64,000 bases of DNA from Pseudomonas segetis (GCF_900188155.1 NZ_FZOG01000003.1:186001-250000); one strand, 5' to 3'; positions 1-11,772 are shown, numbered from the stretch's first letter. The notes: generated by a model from the letters alone, not told the origin. Program-made: numbers and translations.

Positions 1-507
1 TACGCTAAGGCTGCCTTCGAGTACGCCCAGGCTCATCAGCAACTGGCCAATTGGTCAGCCATGCTCGGCCTGGCTGCTGCGGTATCTGAAGACGATACCA
101 TCCAGCGCGTGCTCAAGGCCCCGCGTTTGACGAGTAAAGACAAGGCCACCACTTTTATTGAAGTGTGTGGTGACAAGTTTGACGCCCAAGTAGGCAATTT
201 CATCCACGTATTGGCTGAAAACGATCGCCTGGCTTTGTTGCCGGAAATCGTTGCCCTGTTCGAGCTGTATAAAGCAGAGCAGGAAAAGTCGATTGACGTT
301 GATGTCACCAGTGCTTTTGCGTTGAACGATGAACAGCAAGACAAACTCGCCAAGGTTCTCAGTGCACGGCTCGGTCGAGAAGTGCGTCTGCACGCCGCGG
401 AGGATGCCAACCTTATAGGTGGTGTCATCATTCGCGCCGGCGACCTGGTTATCGATGGCTCAGTTCGCGGCAAAATCGCGAAGCTGGCCGAAGCATTGAA
501 ATCTTGA
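1..507 (+). CDS. atpH: ATP synthase F1 subunit delta (5' truncated)
   Basis: Delta subunit of the F1Fo ATP synthase, the part of the peripheral stalk that ties subunit b to the top of the alpha/beta hexamer. The reading frame is open from the first base ([14 protein letters not shown]...), so the window edge cuts the gene and about ten N-terminal residues are missing, judged from the usual Pseudomonas length. The typical OSCP/delta C-terminus is present, with [20 protein letters not shown] followed by a short helix. It lies 21 bp before atpA in conventional atp operon order. The identification is secure; only the start is unseen. Confidence 0.96.
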   Translation, partial: YAKAAFEYAQAHQQLANWSAMLGLAAAVSEDDTIQRVLKAPRLTSKDKATTFIEVCGDKFDAQVGNFIHVLAENDRLALLPEIVALFELYKAEQEKSIDVDVTSAFALNDEQQDKLAKVLSARLGREVRLHAAEDANLIGGVIIRAGDLVIDGSVRGKIAKLAEALKS

Positions 508-528
508 GTTTGAAGGGGCAGCAGAGCT

Positions 529-2073
529 ATGCAGCAACTCAATCCTTCCGAAATAAGTGAAATCATCAAGGGACGTATCGAGAAACTCGACGTCTCTTCC
601 CAAGCCCGTAACGAAGGCACTATCGTCAGCGTATCCGACGGTATCGTGCGTATTCACGGTCTCGCCGATGCTATGTACGGCGAAATGATCGAGTTCCCGG
701 GTGGCGTCTACGGTATGGCACTGAACCTGGAGCAAGACTCCGTAGGTGCAGTCGTACTGGGTGCATACACCACGCTCGCAGAAGGCATGAGCGCGAAGTG
801 CACCGGCCGTATCCTCGAAGTTCCGGTTGGTCCGGAGCTGCTGGGTCGTGTTGTTGACGCATTGGGTAATCCAATCGACGGTAAAGGCCCGCTGAACAAC
901 GTCGCTACCGACGCTGTTGAAAAGGTTGCACCGGGCGTGATCTGGCGTAAGTCGGTTGATCAGCCGGTACAGACTGGCTACAAGTCAGTCGATGCCATGA
1001 TCCCGGTAGGCCGTGGCCAGCGTGAGCTGATCATTGGTGACCGTCAGATCGGTAAGACTGCTTTGGCAGTCGACGCCATCATCAACCAGAAAGACAGCGG
1101 CATTAAGTGTGTATACGTGGCAATCGGTCAGAAGCAATCGACCATCGCCAACGTGGTGCGCAAGCTGGAAGAAAACGGCGCCCTGGCCAACACCATCGTG
1201 GTGGCGGCTTCGGCTTCTGAATCCCCAGCGCTGCAGTACATTTCTGCCTACTCCGGTTGCACCATGGGTGAATACTTCCGTGACCGTGGTGAAGACGCGC
1301 TGATCGTTTATGACGATCTGTCCAAGCAAGCAGTGGCTTATCGTCAGATTTCCCTGTTGCTGCGCCGTCCACCAGGCCGTGAAGCATACCCAGGCGACGT
1401 GTTCTATCTCCACAGCCGTCTGCTGGAGCGTGCATCGCGCGTATCCGAAGAGTACGTCGAGAAGTTCACCAATGGTGCTGTGACTGGCAAAACCGGTTCC
1501 TTGACCGCGCTGCCAATCATTGAAACCCAGGCTGGCGACGTTTCTGCGTTCGTACCAACCAACGTGATTTCGATCACTGACGGTCAGATCTTCCTTGAGA
1601 CCTCGATGTTCAACTCCGGTATCCGTCCAGCGGTCAACGCTGGTATCTCGGTATCCCGTGTAGGTGGCGCGGCTCAAACCAAGATCATCAAGAAGCTTTC
1701 CGGTGGTATCCGTACCGCTCTGGCTCAGTACCGTGAATTGGCGGCATTCGCCCAGTTCGCATCTGACCTGGACGAGGCTACTCGTAAGCAACTCGAGCAT
1801 GGTGAGCGCGTTACTGAGCTGATGAAGCAGAAGCAATATGCACCAATGTCTATCGCAGACATGGCGCTGTCGCTGTACGCAGCTGAGCGTGGTTTCCTGC
1901 GGGATGTCGAAGTGGCCAAGATTGGCGCATTCGAGCAAGCCCTGATTGCTTACTTCAACCGTGATCACGCTGACTTGTTGGCGAAGATTAACGTGAAGGG
2001 TGACTTCAACGACGAAATCGACGCTGGCTTCAAAGCCGGTATCGAGAAGTTCAAAGCCACCCAAACCTGGTAA
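529..2073 (+). CDS. atpA: ATP synthase F1 subunit alpha
   Basis: Non-catalytic nucleotide-binding subunit of the F1 hexamer. It has 514 residues, the normal length. The N-terminal beta-barrel is followed by a P-loop GDRQIGKT near residues 170-177 and the alpha-type sequence [21 protein letters not shown] in the central domain. The start at [13 protein letters not shown] is preceded by a purine-rich stretch (gaaggggcagcag). It sits between atpH and atpG, with a 50-bp gap to atpG that holds a strong hairpin. All features fit a functional gene. Confidence 0.99.
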   Translation: MQQLNPSEISEIIKGRIEKLDVSSQARNEGTIVSVSDGIVRIHGLADAMYGEMIEFPGGVYGMALNLEQDSVGAVVLGAYTTLAEGMSAKCTGRILEVPVGPELLGRVVDALGNPIDGKGPLNNVATDAVEKVAPGVIWRKSVDQPVQTGYKSVDAMIPVGRGQRELIIGDRQIGKTALAVDAIINQKDSGIKCVYVAIGQKQSTIANVVRKLEENGALANTIVVAASASESPALQYISAYSGCTMGEYFRDRGEDALIVYDDLSKQAVAYRQISLLLRRPPGREAYPGDVFYLHSRLLERASRVSEEYVEKFTNGAVTGKTGSLTALPIIETQAGDVSAFVPTNVISITDGQIFLETSMFNSGIRPAVNAGISVSRVGGAAQTKIIKKLSGGIRTALAQYRELAAFAQFASDLDEATRKQLEHGERVTELMKQKQYAPMSIADMALSLYAAERGFLRDVEVAKIGAFEQALIAYFNRDHADLLAKINVKGDFNDEIDAGFKAGIEKFKATQTW

Positions 2074-2078
2074 GCCGC

Positions 2079-2102
2079 AGCGAGGGCTTTACGGCCCTCG
2101 CT
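2079..2102 (+). other. Intercistronic hairpin between atpA and atpG
   Basis: Nine-bp inverted repeat (AGCGAGGGC / GCCCTCGCT) with a six-base loop, just after the atpA stop. No T-run follows, so it looks more like an mRNA processing or stability element inside the operon than a terminator. The function is inferred. Confidence 0.5.
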
Positions 2103-2123
2103 TGCTAACCTGATAGGTGTCAA

Positions 2124-2984
2124 ATGGCAGGCGCAAAAGAGATTCGCAGCAAGATTGCGAGCATCAAAAGCACGCAGAAGATCACCAGCGCCATGGAGAA
2201 GGTGGCGGTAAGCAAAATGCGCAGAGCACAAATGCGCATGGCGTCTAGCCGTCCCTACGCGGAGCGTATCCGCCAGGTAATTGGTCATCTGGCCAACGCC
2301 AACCCGGAATACCGCCACCCGTTCATGATCGAGCGCGAAACAAAGCGTGTAGGTTATGTAGTGGTAAGCAGTGACCGTGGTCTGTGTGGTGGTCTGAACA
2401 CCAACCTGTTCAAGGCTCTGGTCAAAGACATGGCGAGCAATCGCGAGCAAGGCGTAGAGATTGATCTTTGCGTCATTGGTAGCAAAGGTGCGGCGTTTTT
2501 CCGTAACTTTGGTGGCAATGTTGTTGCTGCGATCAGCCACCTGGGCGAAGAACCATCGATCAATGATCTGATTGGTAGCGTCAAGGTAATGCTCGATGCG
2601 TACCTCGAAGGTCGTATCGATCGTTTGTCCGTGGTCTCGAACAAGTTCATCAACACCATGACGCAACAGCCGACAGTGGAGCAGTTGATTCCATTGGTGG
2701 CGACTCCGGATCAAGAGCTCAAGCATCACTGGGACTACCTGTACGAACCCGACGCCAAAGAGCTTCTCGAAGGCTTGATGGTGCGTTACGTGGAGTCGCA
2801 GGTGTACCAGGCAGTGGTTGAGAACAACGCGGCTGAACAAGCTGCACGGATGATTGCAATGAAGAACGCCACCGACAACGCCGGTGATTTGATTGGCGAT
2901 CTACAGCTGATCTATAACAAGGCGCGTCAGGCAGCAATTACCCAAGAGATTTCGGAAATCGTCGGCGGCGCTGCCGCGGTTTAA
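2124..2984 (+). CDS. atpG: ATP synthase F1 subunit gamma
   Basis: Central rotor shaft of F1, a coiled coil that couples proton-driven c-ring rotation to catalysis. It has 286 residues, the usual size. It begins [21 protein letters not shown], the canonical gamma N-terminal helix, and ends with the matching C-terminal helix containing [16 protein letters not shown]. The [16 protein letters not shown] segment is a family hallmark. It stands between atpA and atpD in standard order. Confidence 0.99.
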   Translation: MAGAKEIRSKIASIKSTQKITSAMEKVAVSKMRRAQMRMASSRPYAERIRQVIGHLANANPEYRHPFMIERETKRVGYVVVSSDRGLCGGLNTNLFKALVKDMASNREQGVEIDLCVIGSKGAAFFRNFGGNVVAAISHLGEEPSINDLIGSVKVMLDAYLEGRIDRLSVVSNKFINTMTQQPTVEQLIPLVATPDQELKHHWDYLYEPDAKELLEGLMVRYVESQVYQAVVENNAAEQAARMIAMKNATDNAGDLIGDLQLIYNKARQAAITQEISEIVGGAAAV

Positions 2985-4391
<1,407 letters not shown>

Positions 4392-4398
4392 TCACCCT

Positions 4399-4420
4399 AT
4401 GCGCCTGGCAACAGGCGCAT
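4399..4420 (+). other. GCAA-tetraloop hairpin between atpD and atpC
   Basis: Perfect 9-bp stem (ATGCGCCTG / CAGGCGCAT) closed by GCAA, a stable GNRA tetraloop. It starts 8 bp after the atpD stop. No T-run follows, so a role in mRNA stability or processing at the atpD/atpC boundary is more likely than termination (inference). Confidence 0.5.
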
Positions 4421-4423
4421 CAG

Positions 4424-4448
4424 GCTGTGGATAATACTTATCCACAGC
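4424..4448. repeat. Inverted pair of perfect DnaA boxes
   Basis: A 25-bp perfect palindrome with 11-bp arms and a 3-bp spacer. Each arm contains the exact DnaA box TTATCCACA: minus strand at 4426-4434 and plus strand at 4438-4446. In RNA it would form a second hairpin next to the GCAA hairpin. It could be a DnaA-binding site, an mRNA element, or both. The sequence match is certain, the role is not. Confidence 0.5.
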
Positions 4449-4468
4449 TTGTGATCTGAGGCAAGGTT

Positions 4469-4894
4469 ATGGCTATGACAGTCCATTGCGATATCGTCAG
4501 CGCAGAAGCGGAGATGTTTTCCGGACTGGTCGAGATGGTAATTGCGCACGGTAACTTGGGTGATATCGGTATCACTCCAGGCCACGCGCCTTTGCTGACT
4601 GACCTGAAGCCGGGTCCAATCCGTTTGATCAAGCAAGGCGGCGAAACCGAGGTGTTCTACATCTCTGGTGGCTTCCTTGAAGTGCAGCCAAACATGGTGA
4701 AGGTCCTGGCCGACACCGTGCAACGTGCTGCCGATCTTGACGAAGCGTCTGCTCAGGAAGCCGTCAAGGCTGCTGAGAAAGCGTTGAACGAGCAAGGCGC
4801 CGAGTTCGATTACGGCTCTGCTGCTGCTCGACTGGCCGAGGCTGCAGCTCAGCTGCGTACCGTCCAGCAATTGCGTAAGAAGTTCGGCGGCTAA
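4469..4894 (+). CDS. atpC: ATP synthase F1 subunit epsilon
   Basis: Epsilon subunit, which joins gamma to the c-ring and inhibits hydrolysis through its C-terminal helices. It has 141 residues. An N-terminal beta-sandwich ([40 protein letters not shown]) precedes an alanine-rich two-helix C-terminus. The ATG used follows gaggcaagg. Another in-frame ATG two codons later (MTVHCDIV) is also possible. It is the last atp gene, with a strong terminator 30 bp beyond the stop. Confidence 0.98.
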   Translation: MAMTVHCDIVSAEAEMFSGLVEMVIAHGNLGDIGITPGHAPLLTDLKPGPIRLIKQGGETEVFYISGGFLEVQPNMVKVLADTVQRAADLDEASAQEAVKAAEKALNEQGAEFDYGSAAARLAEAAAQLRTVQQLRKKFGG

Positions 4895-4925
4895 TCACGG
4901 CAGTCAGACTTTTTTGCAGCTAAGT

Positions 4926-4953
4926 AAAAGGGTAGCCTAGGCTACCCTTTTTC
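4926..4953 (+). terminator. Terminator of the atp operon
   Basis: A near-complete palindrome (AAAGGGTAGCC / GGCTACCCTTT, centred on CTAG) followed by a T-run. This is a classic intrinsic terminator between atpC and glmU. The A-run upstream means it could work in both directions. Confidence 0.85.
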
Positions 4954-5027
4954 TTTGCTGCGCCAAAAAACTGCGCAATGCAGTGTATGGAAAGGAATTC
5001 CGTCTTTAACCAATGGTAGCTTTCGTT

Positions 5028-6386
5028 ATGTCACTTGATATCGTCATTCTTGCAGCAGGTCAGGGCACACGCATGCGTTCAGCCTTGCCCAAGGTGCTGC
5101 ACCCGGTTGCCGGCAAGTCGATGCTCGGTCATGTCATCGACATCGCTCGCGAACTCAAGCCACAAGGCATCCATGTGGTGATTGGCCATGGTGCCGATGC
5201 CGTGCGCGAACGCCTGGCTGCCGATGATCTGAATTTCGTGATGCAAGCCGAGCAACTGGGAACAGGTCACGCAGTTGCCCAGGCATTGTCTGCGTTGACC
5301 AGCGATCGGGTGTTGATTCTATATGGCGATGTCCCGCTGATCGAAAAAAGCACACTTGAGCGCCTGCTGCAAAAGGTTAACGACCAGCAGCTCGGTTTGC
5401 TGACTGTCACCCTGGATGACCCGACCGGCTATGGCCGGATCGTGCGTACCGCCGCAGGACAGGTCGAAGCCATAGTCGAGCATAAGGATGCCAGCGAAGC
5501 GCAGCGCCTGATCAACGAAGGCAACACCGGCATTCTTGCGGTGCCAGCGACCAAGCTCGGTGACTGGCTGGGGCGCCTGTCGAACAGCAACGCCCAGGGC
5601 GAATATTACCTGACTGACGTGATAGCCATGGCTGTAGCGGACGGTCTGGTGGTTGCGACCGAACAGCCGTTGGATGCCATGGAAGTGCAGGGCGCCAATG
5701 ACCGCCGTCAACTGGCCGAACTTGAGCGTCACTACCAACTGCGTGCGGCGCGTGCGTTGATGGCGCAAGGCGTGACTCTGCGTGACCCGGCCCGCTTTGA
5801 CCAGCGCGGTGAAGTCACTGTTGGTCGTGATGTGATGATCGACATAAACGTCATACTCGAAGGCAAAGTGCTGATTGAAGACAACGTCGAGATTGGTGCC
5901 AATTGCATCATCAAGAACAGCACGCTGCGCAAAGGCGCAATAGTCAAAGCCAACAGCCATCTTGAAGGCGCTGAAGTGGGTGAGGGAGCCGATTGCGGAC
6001 CGTTCGCACGTTTGCGTCCAGGTGCTGTACTGGGCGCCAAGGCGCATGTGGGTAACTTTGTAGAGCTGAAGAATGCTGTGCTCGGCGAAGGCGCCAAGGC
6101 TGGCCATTTGAGCTACCTGGGCGACGCTGAAATCGGTGCGCGGACTAACATTGGTGCTGGCACCATCACTTGCAACTATGACGGCGTGAACAAACATCGC
6201 ACTGTCATGGGTGAAGATGTATTTGTCGGCTCGAACACCTCACTGGTTGCGCCACTGAACCTGGGCGACCGGGTTACCACAGGAGCCGGCTCGGTTGTCA
6301 CCAGCGACGTGCCTGTGGATAACCTGGCTGTGGGACGTGGTAAACAGCGCAACATCGAAGGCTGGAAGCGTCCAACCAAGAAATAG
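5028..6386 (+). CDS. glmU: Bifunctional GlmU: GlcN-1-P acetyltransferase / GlcNAc-1-P uridylyltransferase
   Basis: Makes UDP-GlcNAc for peptidoglycan and LPS in two cytoplasmic steps: acetylation of glucosamine-1-phosphate, then uridylyl transfer. The N-terminal pyrophosphorylase motif [11 protein letters not shown] is followed by GDVPLI. The C-terminal half is a left-handed beta-helix of hexapeptide repeats (from about residue 255) with the ARLRPGA and [10 protein letters not shown] acetyltransferase motifs. I chose ATG 5028 because the family begins [11 protein letters not shown]. An upstream in-frame ATG at 5013 would add five residues and sits slightly better relative to the aaagga at 4991, so the start is uncertain. 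Confidence 0.97.
   Translation: MSLDIVILAAGQGTRMRSALPKVLHPVAGKSMLGHVIDIARELKPQGIHVVIGHGADAVRERLAADDLNFVMQAEQLGTGHAVAQALSALTSDRVLILYGDVPLIEKSTLERLLQKVNDQQLGLLTVTLDDPTGYGRIVRTAAGQVEAIVEHKDASEAQRLINEGNTGILAVPATKLGDWLGRLSNSNAQGEYYLTDVIAMAVADGLVVATEQPLDAMEVQGANDRRQLAELERHYQLRAARALMAQGVTLRDPARFDQRGEVTVGRDVMIDINVILEGKVLIEDNVEIGANCIIKNSTLRKGAIVKANSHLEGAEVGEGADCGPFARLRPGAVLGAKAHVGNFVELKNAVLGEGAKAGHLSYLGDAEIGARTNIGAGTITCNYDGVNKHRTVMGEDVFVGSNTSLVAPLNLGDRVTTGAGSVVTSDVPVDNLAVGRGKQRNIEGWKRPTKK
6314..6322 (-). promoter_or_regulatory. Exact DnaA box inside glmU
   Basis: TGTGGATAA on the plus strand is TTATCCACA on the minus strand, an exact match to the DnaA box, within the glmU coding region. By itself it may be chance. 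It counts because three further exact copies lie nearby, at 4426, 4438 and 9218. Confidence 0.3.
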
Positions 6387-6428
6387 TGCTGTTAACGGCT
6401 ATCTTTCGTTTGAGCTGTTGATAACTTT

Positions 6429-6456
6429 GAAAAGGCTGCCATTTGGCGGCCTTTTT
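6429..6456 (+). terminator. Terminator after glmU
   Basis: Stem AAAGGCTGCC / GGCGGCCTTT (one mismatch) with an ATTT loop and a T-run, 43 bp after the glmU stop. It separates glmU from the glmR-glmS pair. Confidence 0.75.
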
Positions 6457-6529
6457 ACTGTTTTACTTGACCTTAAAGCTTCGTTAGGTTTTGATTTGCG
6501 CAATTAACTTTCGAATCGAAACTTAAAGC

Positions 6530-7300
6530 ATGTCGAAACGCAACACCCCCCAACGTCGCCATTCAATACTTGCCTTGCTTACCGAGCAGGGCGAAGTCAG
6601 TGTGGACGAGCTGGCGAAGCGCTTTTCGACCTCTGAAGTCACCATCCGCAAGGACCTGGCCGCGCTTGAGAAAAACGGCCTGCTGCTGCGGCGCTATGGC
6701 GGAGCGGTGCAATTGCCGCAAGAGCTGATGGTCGACGTCAGCCAACCCATATCGAGCTATAAGCTGGCCATTGCCCGTGCTGGGGTCAGCTGCATTCGCG
6801 AGCATGCGCGGATCATCATCGACAGCGGCACCACCACTGCGGCGATGATCCCTGAACTGGGGCGCAAGCCCGGCTTGGTGGTCATGACCAATTCGCTCAA
6901 CGTTGCCAATGCCCTGCGCGAGTTGGAAGACGAACCTGTGCTGTTGATGACGGGCGGCACCTGGGACCCGCATTCGGAGTCTTTCCAGGGCCAGGTTGCC
7001 GAACAGGTGCTGCGTTCATACGATTTCGACCAGCTGTTTATTGGCGCGGACGGTATTGATTTGGCGCGAGGCACGACAACATTCAATGAATTGCTGGGCT
7101 TGAGCCAAGTCATGGCCGAAGTTGCCCGTGAAGTGATTGTGATGGTTGAGAGCGACAAGATCGGTCGCAAGATCCCCAATCTCGAATTGCCTTGGGCACG
7201 TGTACATACCCTGATAACCGATGAGCGCCTGGACCAAGACGCTCGAACCCAATTGCAGTCGCGCGGAGTCAAGTTGATCTGCGCAAGCATAGAGTCTTAA
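6530..7300 (+). CDS. glmR: DeoR-family transcriptional regulator (GlmR-like)
   Basis: DeoR-family sugar-phosphate-sensing regulator of 256 residues. The N-terminal winged HTH ([43 protein letters not shown]) is followed by the DeoR C-terminal sensor domain with DSGTTT and TNSLNVA, a ribose-phosphate-isomerase-like fold. It sits between glmU and glmS, the position of the Pseudomonas glmR gene (PA5550 in PAO1), and ends 10 bp before glmS, so the two are probably co-transcribed. By position it likely senses an amino-sugar phosphate and adjusts glmS; that role is inferred. The Shine-Dalgarno is weak. Confidence 0.9.
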   Translation: MSKRNTPQRRHSILALLTEQGEVSVDELAKRFSTSEVTIRKDLAALEKNGLLLRRYGGAVQLPQELMVDVSQPISSYKLAIARAGVSCIREHARIIIDSGTTTAAMIPELGRKPGLVVMTNSLNVANALRELEDEPVLLMTGGTWDPHSESFQGQVAEQVLRSYDFDQLFIGADGIDLARGTTTFNELLGLSQVMAEVAREVIVMVESDKIGRKIPNLELPWARVHTLITDERLDQDARTQLQSRGVKLICASIES

Positions 7301-7310
7301 GGAGCCAATT

Positions 7311-9161
7311 ATGTGTGGAATCGTCGGAGCGGTAGCTGAACGCAATATCACCGCTGTACTGGTCGAGGGCCTCAAGCGCCTTGAATATCGCGGGTACGAC
7401 AGCGCCGGTGTCGCCCTGCTCAACGAGGCGGGCGAGCTGGATCGCCGTCGCCGGGTTGGCAAGGTCAGCGAACTCGAAGCCGCGCTCAAGGCCGAGCCGC
7501 TTCCAGGACGGGTGGGTATCGCTCACACGCGCTGGGCAACCCATGGTGCACCGAGTGAGCGCAATGCGCACCCTCACTTCTCCGGGCATCAACTGGCGGT
7601 TGTGCACAACGGCATCATTGAAAACCACGATGCGCTACGTGATCAGCTCAAGAGCTTGGGCTACAGCTTCAGCTCCGACACCGATACAGAAGTGATAGTC
7701 CACCTGCTCGACCACACCCTGAAGAGTGAACCAGACCTCACCGCCGCGCTGAAAGTGGCGGTCAAGCAACTGCACGGTGCTTATGGCCTGGCGGTCATCA
7801 GCGCCAAGCAGCCTGACCGTATTGTCGCGGCCCGTAGTGGCAGCCCGTTGGTGATTGGCCTGGGACTTGGCGAGAACTTCCTGGCATCCGACCAACTGGC
7901 CCTGCGTCAGGTGACTGACCGTTTCATGTACCTGGAAGAAGGTGATATTGCGCAGATTTGCCGTGATGAAGTGCAGATCTGGGATATTGACGGCAAGGCG
8001 GTGAAGCGCGAACAGGTGCAATACCACGAAGGTGCGGAAGCGGCTGACAAAGGTGAATACCGCCACTTTATGCTCAAGGAAATCCACGAACAGCCATCCG
8101 TGGTTCAACGCACCCTGGAAGGCCGCTTGGCCGATGATCACGTCCTGGTGCAGGCGTTTGGCCCACAAGCAGCGGATATTTTCGCCAAGGTTAAAAATAT
8201 CCAGATTGTTGCCTGTGGCACCAGCTATCACGCGGGTATGGTTGCACGTTACTGGCTCGAAGAACTGGCCGGTATTCCGTGCCAGATCGAAGTGGCCAGC
8301 GAGTTCCGCTACCGCAAGGTTGTGGTCCAGCCAGACACCTTGTTTGTCAGTATTTCGCAGTCTGGTGAAACCGCCGACACCCTGGCGGCGCTGCGCAATG
8401 CCAAGGATCTCACTCCTGAGCAAGGCGGCTACCTGGCCAGCCTGGCGATTTGTAACGTCGGTATCAGCTCGCTGGTTCGTGAGTCCGACCTGACCTTGTT
8501 GACCCTGGCCGGCCCGGAAATTGGTGTGGCTTCAACCAAGGCCTTCACCACGCAGTTGGTCGCGCTGATGTTACTGACCCTGGCCATGGGCCGTGTGCGA
8601 GGCACGCTTGATCCACAGCTTGAGGCAGAATTGGTTGCCGAGCTGCGTCGCCTGCCAACCCGCCTGGGTGAGGCATTGGCAATGGACGCCGTGGTTGAAA
8701 AGGTTTCCGAGCACTTTTCCGAGAAGCACCACACCCTGTTCCTGGGCCGCGGCGCGCAGTATCCGGTCGCGATGGAAGGCGCCTTGAAACTCAAGGAGAT
8801 TTCATACATCCACGCCGAAGCCTACCCTGCAGGCGAGCTCAAGCACGGTCCATTGGCCTTGGTTGACGCGGATATGCCTGTGGTCACGGTCGCACCGAAT
8901 AACGAGCTGTTGGAAAAGCTAAAGTCCAACCTGCAGGAAGTGCGCGCGCGCGGTGGCGAGTTGATTGTATTTGCCGATGAAAAAGCCGGTATGAGCAATG
9001 GCGAAGGCACCCACGTGGTCAACATGCCGCATATCCACGACGCACTTGCGCCGATTCTCTACACCATCCCGCTGCAACTGCTGTCGTACTACGTCGCCGT
9101 GCTCAAGGGCACAGATGTAGACCAGCCCCGCAACCTGGCCAAGTCCGTCACTGTCGAGTGA
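7311..9161 (+). CDS. glmS: Glutamine--fructose-6-phosphate aminotransferase (isomerizing)
   Basis: Makes glucosamine-6-phosphate from fructose-6-phosphate and glutamine, the first committed step to UDP-GlcNAc. It begins MCGIVGAV, so Cys2 becomes the N-terminal nucleophile of the class II glutaminase domain; HTRWATHG and HNGIIENH follow. Two SIS domains follow ([14 protein letters not shown] and [19 protein letters not shown]), and the end [13 protein letters not shown] is the conserved TnsD recognition region for Tn7. It has 616 residues and a strong Shine-Dalgarno (aaggagcc). Confidence 0.99.
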   Translation: MCGIVGAVAERNITAVLVEGLKRLEYRGYDSAGVALLNEAGELDRRRRVGKVSELEAALKAEPLPGRVGIAHTRWATHGAPSERNAHPHFSGHQLAVVHNGIIENHDALRDQLKSLGYSFSSDTDTEVIVHLLDHTLKSEPDLTAALKVAVKQLHGAYGLAVISAKQPDRIVAARSGSPLVIGLGLGENFLASDQLALRQVTDRFMYLEEGDIAQICRDEVQIWDIDGKAVKREQVQYHEGAEAADKGEYRHFMLKEIHEQPSVVQRTLEGRLADDHVLVQAFGPQAADIFAKVKNIQIVACGTSYHAGMVARYWLEELAGIPCQIEVASEFRYRKVVVQPDTLFVSISQSGETADTLAALRNAKDLTPEQGGYLASLAICNVGISSLVRESDLTLLTLAGPEIGVASTKAFTTQLVALMLLTLAMGRVRGTLDPQLEAELVAELRRLPTRLGEALAMDAVVEKVSEHFSEKHHTLFLGRGAQYPVAMEGALKLKEISYIHAEAYPAGELKHGPLALVDADMPVVTVAPNNELLEKLKSNLQEVRARGGELIVFADEKAGMSNGEGTHVVNMPHIHDALAPILYTIPLQLLSYYVAVLKGTDVDQPRNLAKSVTVE

Positions 9162-9186
9162 CGGCTGTGGTTGGAAAAGATTGAAG
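9125..9186 (+). other. Predicted attTn7 region (unoccupied)
   Basis: The last codons of glmS encode the conserved [15 protein letters not shown] end that TnsD binds in other bacteria. Tn7 normally inserts about 25 bp past the glmS stop, here near 9186. No Tn7 end, transposase or target duplication is visible, so the site is empty. The position is inferred from known Pseudomonas attTn7 sites. Confidence 0.5.
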
Positions 9187-9200
9187 CTCTCAGAGCTTTT
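9184..9200 (+). terminator. Short terminator after glmS
   Basis: Six-bp stem AAGCTC / GAGCTT with a TCA loop, followed by TT and a pyrimidine-rich stretch, 23 bp after glmS. It is weak as an intrinsic terminator. Confidence 0.45.
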
Positions 9201-9211
9201 CCATCTTAACT

Positions 9212-9247
9212 AGGGATTGTGGATAACTTGAGTTGTCCACAATCCCT
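9212..9247. repeat. Long inverted repeat with a DnaA box
   Basis: Twelve-bp outer arms (AGGGATTGTGGA / TCCACAATCCCT), continued inside by AACT/AGTT. The left arm holds an exact DnaA box (TGTGGATAA, 9218-9226) and the right arm a near match (TTGTCCACA). There is no T-run. It may act as a glmS mRNA 3' hairpin or as a DnaA site. Confidence 0.45.
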
Positions 9248-9368
9248 GGCTTGTTCGCTCCAGGGTTAGCCAATAGATAAACTCGCCTTCATGTGTTGCC
9301 AATTGCTGTACTTGCGTCTTGAGACTTGCTGGTTTTGAAATAGGCTTGCCAAAGCGCATCAAGCACCG

Positions 9369-10259
9369 CTAGACCCCGCTCGTGTCCTTTGCTGAGGACT
9401 CTCGTACGATATTCAGGAAGGTTTCGATTATTCGTCGCGAGCCCTGTTCCTTGAGGCACACAAGGGTTTCTGTCATGTATTGCTGGCTGTCTACAATCGG
9501 CAAAACATGCAGGCTTCGACTTGAACCAAGTTCTGCCGCAGAGACTATTCCTACACCCAAACCTGCGGCGACGGTTTCAAATACTGCTTCCCGGCCCTCT
9601 ACCTCAATTGCAGTGCGTAGCGTGTGACCCGCACTGCGCATCTCGTCTGCTATGTATTGCCGAGTCATGGAGCCTTGTTCACGCAAAACCATTGGCACTT
9701 CATGCAGGTCTTCCAAGTGGATGCACTGGCGACTGCTCCATGGATGGTCTGGTGCAACAAATGCCACCAAGGGCGCAGTACTTAACTCCACGCGTAATAA
9801 ACGCTCATCTTCTACGGGGCGCCCGACGATTCCGACATCCGCCTTGTAGGCGAACAAACGACTCAGCACTTCATCGGTATTACCCGTTACCAGACGCACG
9901 CGAATACCTGGATAACGCTGATTGAATCGAGCAATAAATGGCAGTCCATGTACCGGTGAGTCGACGGCGAGCGTGAGACTTCCCGTTTGCAGAACACTTG
10001 AGTTAGACAGTAACTCCTGAGCTTCATCAGCCACGGTATATAGGCGTTGCGTGATGCCCAACAGCTGTTCACCCAATTCGGTCAGGTGCACCGAGCGTTT
10101 GTTTCGATGAAATAGCAATATCTCAAAATGCTCTTCAAGCTTGCGTACCTGATCAGACACTGCCGGCTGGCTGAGAAACAGCTTTTGTGCTGCCCGGGTA
10201 AAACTTCCGGTCAAGGCAACCGCATGAAATGCACGCAACTGAGCATTGGAGACAGCCAT
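9369..10259 (-). CDS. LysR-family regulator, AEP-catabolism type (divergent from phnW)
   Basis: A 296-residue LysR regulator. The N-terminal winged HTH (LRAFHAVALTGSFTRAAQKLFLSQPAVSDQVRKLE) is followed by a periplasmic-binding-like effector domain. It resembles the other two LysR proteins of this island (15845 and 21938), notably in the EGREAVFETVAAGLGVGIVS segment, and fits the LysR group associated with aminoethylphosphonate catabolism. It is transcribed away from phnW across a 128-bp gap that carries a perfect 7-4-7 inverted repeat, so it is the likely direct regulator of phnW, with AEP or phosphonoacetaldehyde as a plausible inducer (inference). Confidence 0.88.
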   Translation of the reverse strand: MAVSNAQLRAFHAVALTGSFTRAAQKLFLSQPAVSDQVRKLEEHFEILLFHRNKRSVHLTELGEQLLGITQRLYTVADEAQELLSNSSVLQTGSLTLAVDSPVHGLPFIARFNQRYPGIRVRLVTGNTDEVLSRLFAYKADVGIVGRPVEDERLLRVELSTAPLVAFVAPDHPWSSRQCIHLEDLHEVPMVLREQGSMTRQYIADEMRSAGHTLRTAIEVEGREAVFETVAAGLGVGIVSAAELGSSRSLHVLPIVDSQQYMTETLVCLKEQGSRRIIETFLNIVRESSAKDTSGV

Positions 10260-10279
10260 AGTGATTCACCAGTTATAAG

Positions 10280-10297
10280 TTTTAGATATTTCTAAAA
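10280..10297. promoter_or_regulatory. Probable LysR operator in the lysR-phnW gap
   Basis: Perfect inverted repeat TTTTAGA-TATT-TCTAAAA in an AT-rich setting between the divergent LysR gene and phnW. It contains the T-N11-A pattern typical of LysR recognition sites. Assignment to the adjacent regulator is inference. Confidence 0.6.
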
Positions 10298-10387
10298 TAT
10301 TATTAATCGATTTTATTTATTCATGGCAAATTGTTTTTATCTCTCCATCGCGGCAGAACGTCGCAAACCGAAACGCTGGAGACGATT

Positions 10388-11554
10388 ATGAGCAAAGCAG
10401 AGTTCCTCCCAAACCGACCTGCAATTACCGCCCCGGCACTGGGCGAGCCTTTTCTGCTCACGCCAGGCCCGTTGACCACTTCGTTGGCGACCAAGCAAGC
10501 CATGTTGCGAGACTGGGGCTCCTGGGATGGTGATTTCAATCAGGTGACTGCCGAAATTCGCCAAGGCTTGCTGGTTATGGCCGGTATCAGCGATGACAGT
10601 TATTGCTGTGTCCCCTTGCAAGGCAGCGGGACATTTGCGGTGGAGGCCGCAATGGCCACCGCTATTGCACGAGATGGTAAGGCATTGGTGTTGATGAACG
10701 GTGCTTATGGAAAGCGCGCCGGACAGATACTCGACTACCTGGGGCGTGCGCATGTTGATCTAGATATGGGCGACTATTTGCCTCCAGAGCCGGAAAAAGT
10801 GGCCGAGATGCTCGACGCTGATCCAGAGATTACAGACGTATTTCTGGTGCATTGCGAAACCAGTTCCGGAATTCTCAACCCTCTCAAAGAACTTGCCGAA
10901 GTGATCAAGTCGCGCGGCAAGGGGTTGATTGTCGATGCAATGAGCTCATTTGGTGCGGTGCCTTTGACGGTCGATCAGATCCCATTTGATGTCATGGTTT
11001 CCTCCGCTAACAAGTGTATCGAAGGTATTCCCGGCTTTGGTTTCGTCATCATCCGCCGCACCCTACTGGAGCAATCAAAGGGTCGGGCTCACTCACTGAG
11101 CCTCGATCTGTTTGAGCAATGGCAGTACATGGAGCGCACCGGACAATGGCGCTTCACTCCCCCAACCCACAGCGTAGTTGCATTTCGTAAAGCGCTTGAA
11201 CAGCACCAACAAGAGGGCGGGGTTGCGGGTCGTGAGGCGCGCTATACGAATAATCGCAACACCTTGGTTGCGGGAATGCGTGCGCTAGGATTTAAAACGC
11301 TGCTCGAAGATCAATGGTTGTCCCCAATCATCATTACATTCTTCAGCCCTGAGCACCCGAATTTCGAGTTCAAGCGTTTTTACGATGAACTCAAAGCCCG
11401 TCAGTTCGTGATCTACCCCGGAAAACTGACGATTGCCGAGAGTTTTCGCATCGGCTGCATCGGCCAGATCGACGAGCGCATTGTCCTGCAGTTGCTACGT
11501 GCAATCGCTGATGCATTGGATGTCATGGGTGTAGATCAGTCGTCTAACACATGA
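10388..11554 (+). CDS. phnW: 2-aminoethylphosphonate--pyruvate transaminase
   Basis: PLP enzyme that moves the amino group of 2-aminoethylphosphonate to pyruvate, giving phosphonoacetaldehyde and alanine. It has 388 residues of the fold-type I class V aminotransferase family. [11 protein letters not shown] opens the protein; the PLP lysine is in [15 protein letters not shown], near residue 209; [12 protein letters not shown] supplies the cofactor-binding Asp. I chose ATG 10388 (MSKAEFLPN) because the 19 residues encoded upstream of it do not look like this family. It is the first gene of a phnW-MFS-phnX-aldehyde dehydrogenase series in degradation order. Confidence 0.96.
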   Translation: MSKAEFLPNRPAITAPALGEPFLLTPGPLTTSLATKQAMLRDWGSWDGDFNQVTAEIRQGLLVMAGISDDSYCCVPLQGSGTFAVEAAMATAIARDGKALVLMNGAYGKRAGQILDYLGRAHVDLDMGDYLPPEPEKVAEMLDADPEITDVFLVHCETSSGILNPLKELAEVIKSRGKGLIVDAMSSFGAVPLTVDQIPFDVMVSSANKCIEGIPGFGFVIIRRTLLEQSKGRAHSLSLDLFEQWQYMERTGQWRFTPPTHSVVAFRKALEQHQQEGGVAGREARYTNNRNTLVAGMRALGFKTLLEDQWLSPIIITFFSPEHPNFEFKRFYDELKARQFVIYPGKLTIAESFRIGCIGQIDERIVLQLLRAIADALDVMGVDQSSNT

Positions 11555-11772
11555 TGATGTTTGCCTGAGTAACAAGCGTCTCCAGGGGCGCGCTGTAAGA
11601 GTTCATCTCCATCTGTAAAGCGTCGTTTGCTCCAAGAGCTAATGGCGCCGAACGGTAAGAGTGTGGGCTCGATTCATCTGAAATCCGTTCATCGTAACGG
11701 ACAAGAAGTGCACTTAAAACAACAAAAAACGGCAGCCAATTTGACTGCTAGCATCTTCCAGAGGAATACCGC

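Noticed and set aside
985..2064. Long open frame on the minus strand across atpA (359 codons)
   Set aside because: It is antisense to a fully conserved gene and gives a low-complexity Gln/His-rich product with no recognisable domain. Codon bias of the sense strand explains it.
4424..4448. oriC within the window
   Set aside because: Two boxes in a palindrome are too few, there is no AT-rich unwinding element, and dnaA and rpmH are not here.
9162..9368. Tn7 or genomic island at the glmS attachment site
   Set aside because: No transposon ends, tns genes or duplication. Pathway genes follow directly with normal composition to the eye.
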